DNA of 64,000 nt from Ecdyonurus torrentis (lineage: Eukaryota; Arthropoda; Insecta; Ephemeroptera; Heptageniidae), in NCBI GenBank assembly GCA_949318235.1, contig OX439130.1, positions 40,253,260-40,317,259 of the forward strand, read 5' to 3'. Positions 25,777-34,279 of the stretch are shown here, one piece after another; the stretch's first letter is position 1; each line of letters opens with the position of its first letter. The translations under genes and the position numbers were made by a program. Under the pieces are notes generated by a model, which saw nothing but the letters and a program-made list of their open reading frames with translations, searched no databases and was not told where the DNA came from.

Positions 25777-27344
25777 CGGAGAAAAAGAGCGCACTCACTA
25801 ATTCCTATTCTATGATTTAGATGATTAGCATGTTTTTCTTTGCTTTTTCTCAGATTTATTTGGAAAAAAACTGCTGCACTTAGGTCAGATTATAATTTCG
25901 TATAATAAACATAATTTTATCGTTTTTATATCAGTATATAAAAAATGTACACAAATTTTTACGCTATAAATAACATTATCAAATAGAATCCAAATTCATA
26001 ATACTGTATTAAGTGTCCTCAATGTAGGCCCTGTGGTTAAAAATGCATTTATTGTATTCGTTGTAACTGAATTTACTCTTTATATTTTTCACTCAATTAT
26101 ACTGTATAGTGAAAATTACATTATAACAAAAGTTAAATTGTAGTAATTTTTTCAGTGTTGTACTTTTTTTCCCATCTATATTCACGCTCCAGTTTTATAA
26201 TTAAGTTCTGACAAGATTTTCCCTCGATTTTTTTTTTTTTTTTTTTTTTTGTGACTTCACTATATACATACTGTACATGAAAACGTATCAGCTGTGGATG
26301 TTTTAATTAAAATGAATTTAATATGACGTTATTATTGCACACATCTGGGAAAATAGTCACGTTGAACTCATGGAGTGAAGAATAATAATCATTGTTATGC
26401 TTTTTGTCATGAAAAATACAAAATCTACTCTCCGGCTACATAAAAGTATCTCGTCTCTACAGGTTTAAATTAAAATTCTACTTTTTTTTTTACCAAGTGA
26501 AGTGCTTCATTTTTCCACTCGTCGTCTCATGCTCAAGTCTATAAAAAAAAAAGCAATGAGTGTTTTGTTTTTACAATGAAATTAAGCTTGAAACGTTCTT
26601 AAATTAGATATTAGTTGTTTTTAAAACTTGAATCTTCTGTTTAAATTCTTAAATTGCTTGTTACAGTAAAAAAAATAATAATAATAATAAAAAAAAAAAA
26701 AAAAAAAATCTTGAATTGTATTATGAGTTTGCGTTCAGTAAATAATTCTAACATTGAATCTGTAATTATAAAAATTATCATAGAAGAATGGGTTTTGTTT
26801 GTTGTAAGAAAATGTTATTAGACCTTCCTTGCCAAGTCTAATTCATGCGAAGTTTTCTTTGTTGAATGGAAGGTGTTACCAAAAAATGTGAGTTCGCGGT
26901 GACAACAATAACACAGGAAATGTTTAACATTAAATTACATCAATTAAAATATGACATTGGGTGTTATCGGCTCTACTTGAAGTACAGTAAAATATTTTCA
27001 AATTTTCCTTCCATATAGCTTTGTGATATTATTATTTTATCCCCTCAAAGCAGACCACATTGAGTTATATAATAGTAAAAATTAAAAGTTTAGAAAATGA
27101 TAGTCCTATTTTCTCCTTTTGATCATACATAATTCCTTATCAAGAAAATTAATGATCGTATATTATATTCTGTTAGTTTTAGACATTGAAGAGAGAAGAG
27201 CTATTTTGAGAACATTGATTGAACAAACTAAAAACTTTTTGTGGGTATTTCCTCGTTTGGTTTTAGGTACTTGTGATGCTCACTTGTTAGCTTGTTCGTG
27301 CCTAAGTATCTGACTATCGGGATCTCTTTGCAACCATCTGTCAC

Positions 27345-27348
<4 letters not shown>
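25777..27348. other. AT-rich spacer, no gene seen
   Basis: A T-run lies near 26228-26249 and (AAT)n running into an A-run at 26671-26708. No supported gene. Confidence 0.55.

Positions 27349-27414
<66 letters not shown>
27349..27414. repeat. (CT)n microsatellite
   Basis: Uninterrupted CT array of 66 bases. Confidence 0.95.
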
Positions 27415-27415
<1 letters not shown>

Positions 27416-28504
27416 ACTCACTCTCTACATCTCTCTGAATATATATATGTATACATGTATCAATGTTGCAAAATCTGACAAAAAGCACAAACTCATGAGG
27501 TTTCCAAAATTAAACCCTCAAACATCACCATACACTATACCATATCTCAAATTATTATCATTTCTTACAAAAATTTAAATATCGTCATAAAATCTCAATA
27601 AATACACTTTCCATTTTATATATTATATAATACGTTCATGTTAAAATAAAATAAAGAAAATTTACCTTATCGAATTTGTAAGAAATTATATATAATTTCA
27701 AAATGTATATTGCTGCTCATCTTTTGATAATCAGAATGCTCAATTTTCTATAAAACCGTTATCTTTATCTTCATGTTTAATAATACTGTATATAACCATA
27801 ATATAAAAATATGTAATTTACATATAGAAATAATATTGAATTTTTATATTCTATAAAATAAAATTTTCTTGATATTTTTATTATAATTTTAAATTAAATT
27901 AAATCTTGATAAATAAATTGTTTTAAGTTTTAAAATATCATTACATTGTAATAATATTTTAATGAGTATGGGCATAATACAACATTATATAATTTTATGA
28001 TGTCATTTATTTTTAGTTTTAATATAAAATTTAATAGTTGATACGTGCTTTATTATTATTATCAATAACTTGAATCAGTTTATTTTTATATATTATATTA
28101 TATTTAAAAAAAATTGTTAAGTATGATTTTACATGCACCTGCGGTGTATTTATGAAAGTCACGTTTACGAAGCTATTTTTTTATATTATAAAGTAAACTC
28201 TTAACGTTTTAATTGTAACGTGTAATTCAACAAGTATGACTTAAGGTATTTCTAGTGGGAGGAGAATATTATAATTTATTATTATATTTGTTACTTTTAT
28301 ATAAAATTTAAATTATTGTCAAAATAACAACAACAACAATAATAACAATAATAAATAACAACATAATAATGCTTTTATTCCCCACATATTTGGTGTAACT
28401 GAACTTTTAAGTACCATTTCTTCTTTATCTTGTGATATTATTAATTTATTATGCATAATCCGCGGCCGTCCAGTTTGCGGGATATCAGTCGGTCACCTAC
28501 CCCC
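27415..28504. other. AT-rich spacer, no gene seen
   Basis: Very AT-rich; a degenerate (AAC)/(AAT) stretch lies at 28321-28368. Confidence 0.55.
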
Positions 28505-28839
28505 TTAAAGCGACTCTCCAGACCAGACAACATGCCCTTTTATTTCAATAAAGACTTAATGGGAATTCCCAAAAATACAGTTATTTTCTGCAAGAACCCA
28601 ATCGTGATGCTTTAAACGTAAAAGAAAATTTTCCACTTATGCAACCCGCAACACTTTTTCTATTAACATCACTAGCCATGACGTCAGAAATAGTGCGTTT
28701 TTGCCTACTTTACAATTTTTAGAGCTCTTTTGCAGAGTTACATTTGGGTAATAATGAAATTCGATAATGTTTCTGACTGTCCCATTTTGTATTAACTGAA
28801 ATAAAAGTGCATGTTGTTAGGCCTGGAGAGTAGCTTTAA
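28505..28839 (+). mobile_element. MITE related to family B, TTAA-flanked
   Basis: TTAA stands at both ends. The termini, AGCGACTCTCCAGACC on the left and GGCCTGGAGAGTAGCT on the right, are inverted copies, and the inverted repeat continues about 40 bases inward. The interior shares family B blocks in the same order (TTATGCAACCCGCA, TGACGTCAGAAA at 28679-28690, GTGCATGTTGTTA) but is strongly diverged. It therefore looks like a sister subfamily with different outer termini. Confidence 0.8.
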
Positions 28840-29430
28840 GATAGGAAGTAGCAACATTATATTACCTTATTTAATAACAAAGACTCCAAAGCTTAAACTG
28901 CTGAATTAAGATATATTGCTATTTCTATGTAAATAGCCTCTAAGATAATTTTAATTTTGATAATTTTTTTAATATGATTAAATAAAATAAAAACCAAAGT
29001 TAAATTATAGCGAGTTTTATAACCATTATATCATAAATATGTGATTAAAATGCGATAAATTTAAACTGTTCTATTTTAATGTGTATTGTATGTCTATTTT
29101 TTTTTATCTCTTCATTTCCAGTAGCTATACATATCTATGTATACAGTATCTATACATGTCCAGTAGCTATGGTAAAAGAAAACATAATTCCCTAAAACTT
29201 ACTTTTCAAAAAATGAAATTTTTGGAGACCCATGTTAGAAAAATTGCAGTCGTGAAATTTATTGCACCATATATTTTAATTGCTCCGTGCGAACTGTGCA
29301 TTATGGATCTATTTTTTAATATGTACTTAATTGTTCTCGTACATAATTTTTTTTATAGATTTGGACTTTTTTGGATCATGATGTCAACAAAAAGCTAAAC
29401 TTGTACTTCCAAAGTATTAAGCTTTAAGGA
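28840..29430. other. AT-rich spacer, no gene seen
   Basis: A 105-codon open frame at 29081-29398 is AT-driven and has no recognisable domain, so it is not annotated as a gene. Confidence 0.5.
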
Positions 29431-29954
29431 TTAACCTCAGACCTGGAAAAATCAAAATATCTCAAAATTCAATCGATAACTTTTTTTAAAAATTTTAAGG
29501 GGGTTAAAAAAAGAGATGATCTACAAGCTCCATATATCAAAACATTGAAGTGTCCATTGAAATCTAGAGATAATTAGGATTACAATTTGCATATGATTAG
29601 CATTGTGTTTTTGTTTTTTCAATTTTAAAAAAAATTGAATCGATAACTTTTTTTAAAACTTTCTGATGTTATAGATATTGTCATGCTCTATCGACTACTT
29701 TTTGTTTTAGATTTACTTATCCATCTTGTTTTCGAGAAAATCGAGCATCAGTTTGCCCATTTGAATAACATTGATTTTGAATTTCGCGCCAAAATAAAAA
29801 TGGTTAAAAATTAATTGCCAGAAATGTATGGGCAGTACGACGAAATTGTATTTGAACTTCTATTTTGTAAAAAGGATATATATTCAAAAAAAATTTTTTA
29901 AAAATTTTAGGATCAGTTTTTTGAAAAAAGGGGGCGTTCCAGGTCTGAGGTTAA
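29431..29954. mobile_element. piggyBac-type MITE, family D
   Basis: TTAA on both sides of inverted termini CCTCAGACCTGGAA and TTCCAGGTCTGAGG gives the classic layout of piggyBac-class insertions (TTAA target duplication, termini starting CC). The interior is AT-rich, holds two direct copies of ATCGATAACTTTTTTTAAAA (29472 and 29639) and has no ORF, so the element would need a transposase in trans. Confidence 0.85.
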
Positions 29955-30540
29955 CCGTTAATAAGCAATTACATATTGTAATAAACACCATGAAGGCACC
30001 ATAAATATCTGGTAAAAATTTCCAAATGAATAGACCACCTTAAGTATATAAATTTTAATTAATTTTATATTTAAAAAGTTACAGCACTAATAGAAGGAAA
30101 TAAATTATACGTAATGGACAAAACCTGAGTTACAACTTAAACTTGTAATTATAGAATTAATAATTTCATTAAAAAGACTTTTAATCAAAGTAATACCATT
30201 TTAAAATAAAACATGGTTGTAATAATATACATTACCAGGCTGCGAGGTATTTAGTTAAAGTTAATTTTATTCAATTCTTATATATGAATATAGAAAACAC
30301 GCTATATAAAGTTTGTGTGTTTGAATCACGATATCTACATACTTTCAGCAATTTCAATTTTCACCTCTACTTTGCTTTATATTGAAAAAACTAAAATAAT
30401 GAAATAACTACATTTTCAGACTATTTTATACTTTGTAAATATAGAGCTATGTGTAAAACATTTGCTTAAAAACACACTATATAGTTTAAATATTAATTGT
30501 ATTACAAATTTAAATAGCTTCAAATAGTTCAAAATTTGAA
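29955..30540. other. AT-rich spacer, no gene seen
   Basis: Nothing recognised. Confidence 0.5.
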
Positions 30541-30625
30541 CACATTTAATAATAATAATACTATAATATTGTTAAGGCGTTGCGAGGGCTAGACAACCCT
30601 ATTTTGTACAACCTTGACCATAAAT
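30541..30625 (-). mobile_element. LINE/SINE 3' tail fragment, copy 1
   Basis: (AAT)n followed by TTAAGGCGTTGCGAGGGC, CAACCCTATT and AACCTTGACCA matches, in the same order and spacing, 33536-33625. On the minus strand this reads as a 3' end finishing in a (TTA)n tail. Only about 80 bases are shared, so the source element is not known. Confidence 0.5.
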
Positions 30626-30838
30626 GAACACGTAAAAAATACATATAAGCAAATTATTTCAGAAAAGTTAAAATTATATAAATTAGAGTAACAAACAATA
30701 TACCTAGAATACATAAATAACAGTGCATTATAACATTAATATATGAAAAATGTGATTTGTTATATTCACAACATATTTGCTGCTTTAATATATGTTTAAT
30801 ATTATTTATTTATAGTAATAGATGATCAGCAGTGTAAT

Positions 30839-30905
<67 letters not shown>

Positions 30906-31573
30906 GAATGATGTGTCAGTTCCAGTTCCAGTACAGATAGAGGCACTGGGATGCAAAATTTTAGTATATTTCCTTCAAGTTAAAAACACGATCTTTAATT
31001 AAAGCCTCCTTTGGAATTATCCTAAGGCAATAGAGATAAATTGTATATCACAGAAGATTGTATGTCCAATACATAATAACAAACAAAAAAGTATAGTGAA
31101 CTGAAAGAATACTATAAAGAAAGGAGTCAAGATTTTTTTGTAAAATGAAAAAAAAAAATCTGATAAGAATAAGTAAACAAAAATACAGATCGACATATTT
31201 TTTCATTTTTTAAAGTCTATCCTTTTATTATAATACATTATGTATTTTCTTGCTTAGTATTCTCCTTCCGATGTTATTATTTGTACGTATATAATATAAC
31301 ACATAAAGGAAAAAAACTGTTATTCATAATACTTTTAAATTAAAAAATACATTATTCATCTACATATATTCAACTCTTGAAGAGCAATATAGTATTTTCA
31401 CTGCGGGATATATTCTTACTTTGGACGTCTCGAAGGAATTGCAAGAAAATTTCGTTGCCGGTAGAGAAAAACAACAACTTTGTGAATGTTTAATGTATAC
31501 CTGCAATGTTAGTTTGTGTCGTCAGTAATAAGCGATGGGAAACAAACGTGCAGTCACAACAACTTCAAAAAGG

Positions 31574-31619
<46 letters not shown>

Positions 31620-31928
31620 TTTGGGGTAACATTAAAGGAAGTTTATTTTATCTCAACTCTTTATAAAGTGTCTGTCCATGCACACAGTGAAATATTTTCA
31701 GTGAATAATTAATTTGGGTGCATGAAAAGTTAATGCCTCTTTATGTGATTGAATTCAATGAAATATATTGCAACAATAGCACTGTGTAAACATGCCCTAA
31801 GAAAGCTGTGATTTCATTTACAGACATTTTAAGTTTTACGTTGATCAAAAACGTAGCATTGAAAATTAAACCATTAATTTATATTTTATAGCATAATGAT
31901 GATTATTTTTATTTTTTATGATCATGCT
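30626..31928. other. AT-rich spacer with (CT)n and A-runs
   Basis: Holds the (CT)n array at 30842-30903 and an A-run of about 39 bases at 31576-31614. No gene recognised. Confidence 0.55.
30842..30903. repeat. (CT)n microsatellite
   Basis: Uninterrupted CT array of 62 bases. Confidence 0.95.
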
Positions 31929-32093
31929 ATTGACTAATAAAGGAACAATGGTTTCTAAGTCGACTATAAGCGATTTCGCTCACATCCGCTTCCGTTTCGA
32001 CGTACTGCGCATGCGTTGTATGTAGAAACGGAAGAGAATGTGACCGAAATCGCTTAAAGTTGGCCTAAAACAGTTGCTCCTTTATTAGTCAAT
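31929..32093. mobile_element. Foldback MITE, family F, copy 1
   Basis: Inverted ends ATTGACTAATAAAGG and CCTTTATTAGTCAAT are flanked on each side by GCT, a possible 3-base target duplication. The inner arms GCGATTTCGCTCACATCCGC and a near complement continue the hairpin to a centre reading ACTGCGCATGCGTTG, a close match to the NRF1 palindrome. The element is 165 bases with no ORF. Confidence 0.85.
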
Positions 32094-32405
32094 GCTGTAG
32101 TTGTGATTTTCTGATACTATTAAATTCTAATATCGCTTTTTCATTCATAGTAATTGCACATTTATTTCTTCATAGATTTAATTGTTTGGAGTGATACATG
32201 AACTGAAACTAAAAAGTTGATTGCAAAGAAACTTGTTTGGTTTCAAAATTATTTCATCAGTGTGTTATATTACTAAAAACATAAATAATAAATAAATGTA
32301 TTACTTAATTTTTAAACACACTCACTTTATATGGACCAAATTTACTGAACTTTAAGTATAAAGCCCTATAATGCAGTTTTATTTTCGTAAAGAAATTTAA
32401 GAAAC

Positions 32406-32436
<31 letters not shown>

Positions 32437-33413
32437 ATGCTAAAATATCCAGCAATATTTTCAATTTAAAAAAACACAGTAAATATTTTCTTTTTTGTTA
32501 CTGCAAGTAGATGATATAGTAGCAATAAATTTGACGATTGAGCTGACGTGCTGTCAGATTTACATGTCGTCTTGAACTTTGTGTATGAAATTTATATATT
32601 TACAGTAATATTATTGTGTAACAACCATTCACTAACAAGCTGTCTAGCGTCTCATTAAAAATGGATATAAATACGACATGCCCCTCATATATCATGTCAA
32701 AGTATTATGTTGTTTGTTTGTATGTAACCAAATTATTGTACTAAAAAATATATAAAAATATGAAAGACAGATGTACTCTGATATTTTACATTTTTATCGT
32801 GTAGGTTTTATAGATTTTGCTCTGCTCTTTGTTTCTTTTTATCTTGTACAGTAAATATTTGTATTTATTTATTAAAATATGAAATAGTGCATTCTATTAT
32901 TATACTATATTTTTCAACATAAAATTAGCATTATTAGTTAATAAATTTGAAACAAACAATGTTGTAAATCTTATTGTTATTATTAATTACTTTTCACTAT
33001 TTTGGTAAAATGTTAATTGTACAAAATTTTGTTTTACAAATAAAATATAATAATAACTATACAGGTATATCGTATCACGAAGTTTATACTTAATATAGTA
33101 ATCATTTCAGAAAAAAAAAAAAAATAAGTAAGACAATTTCGTTGGCAATTCTGAGATTCTTTCACAATTATTTTAATCAATGATGTCTTTAATATACAAA
33201 AACTCTCACTATCTTTCTTTCTTTTGTATTTTAATATATATATAGCTTTAAAAAATTTTGATTAACAAATTAAGTTAATACTTTTTTAGGGTAGCAAGAA
33301 AAAAATCATCTTCGTGCTTATATAGGTCTAGTTATTAAGAAAATTTGAATGTATAAATTAATTAAAAAATTAAAAATAAAATTTGAATGTTTGGACTTAA
33401 AGCTCAAGTGATT

Positions 33414-33468
<55 letters not shown>

Positions 33469-33535
33469 TTAATTTCACTTTTATCCCTGCGGTGCTTTGA
33501 GTTTTAATTATACAATGCTTACGAATTGACGTATT
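32094..33535. other. AT-rich spacer, no gene seen
   Basis: A short (GA)n lies near 32414-32436 and the (CT)n array at 33415-33465. Otherwise featureless. Confidence 0.55.
33415..33465. repeat. (CT)n microsatellite
   Basis: Uninterrupted CT array of 51 bases. Confidence 0.95.
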
Positions 33536-33625
33536 ATAATAATAATAATAATAATAATAATAGAATAACTTTATTTAAGGCGCATACACGGCTTTTTCAA
33601 CCGTATTATATGAACCTTGACCAGA
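33536..33625 (-). mobile_element. LINE/SINE 3' tail fragment, copy 2
   Basis: (AAT)n, then TAGAATAACTTTATTTAAGG, CGCATACACGGC, CAACCGTATT and AACCTTGACCA. Read on the minus strand it ends with AATAAAG, TTATTCTA and (TTA)n, the usual form of a CR1/L2-type 3' terminus. It is related to 30541. Confidence 0.5.
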
Positions 33626-33820
33626 ACAATACATTTTTACATAACAGATTAACAACAGATATTTGACAACATAACAATATCATAGGAGACGCTTTTTGAG
33701 ATATTGAGGTAAAGAGCATATTTAGCCAATTTAATACACATAACCATTTTCAAACAAATAAATAGACAATATAAGGGAGAATTATACATTGCACACAACA
33801 GCGTTACCAACGATATAAAT

Positions 33821-33986
33821 TAACCAACAATGAAACAACTATGCCGAAGCCAACCCCACAAGACTCAACCCACACCCGCCTCCGTTTCTAATTACTACGA
33901 ATACGCAGCATGTCGAAACGGAAGCGGATGCGAGCAAAATCGGCAAAAGATGGCCCCAAAACAGCTGCTCCCCCATTAGTTGGTAA
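33821..33986. mobile_element. Foldback MITE, family F, diverged copy 2
   Basis: The inner hairpin (CGCCTCCGTTTC opposite GAAACGGAAGCGGATGCGAG) and the right end (CAAAACAGCTGCTCCCCCAT then TAGTTGG) match the element at 31929. The left end is eroded. It lies 270 bases outside the poly(A) end of the LINE. Confidence 0.65.
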
Positions 33987-34195
33987 TACTATAATGATGC
34001 ACCAATCAATACTCAAACTTAATTCTTCCTTAACATTTTGAGATGCATTTAATACCCATTTACTTCATTATTTTTATACATATCAATTTTAGACTATAGT
34101 ACATCAATAAACTGATAAACCTTGTTTGTTTCGTCTATACACCACTTCCAACCGTATGAATAATTAACAAAACTCTAATTATCAAAATTTGAAAT

Positions 34196-34257
34196 ACCCA
34201 TATATACATATATATATATATACATATACATACACATACATACACACATACATATAA
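34196..34257. repeat. Imperfect (TATACA)/(CATA)n tract next to the LINE tail
   Basis: A TA- and CATA-rich low-complexity tract directly abuts the LINE poly(A). It may have been the insertion target or may have grown from the tail. Confidence 0.7.
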
Positions 34258-34279
34258 TTTTTTTTTTTTTTTTTTATTA
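34258..34279 (-). terminator. ORF2 stop codon fused to AATAAA and the poly(A) tail
   Basis: On the minus strand the ORF2 stop reads TAA, then T, then 18 A. The stop thus overlaps the polyadenylation hexamer AATAAA, leaving a one-base 3' UTR before the A-tail. Either the family has no 3' UTR or this copy was polyadenylated prematurely. Confidence 0.8.

Noticed and set aside
27255..27275. GGTTTTAG|GTACTT as a third ratchet-type site
   Set aside because: The polypyrimidine tract is short, GTACTT is a poor donor, and no GTGAGT follows.
29081..29398. 105-codon plus-strand open frame
   Set aside because: AT-driven composition (Phe, Tyr, Ile, Leu, Met); no domain, weak start, no splice signals.
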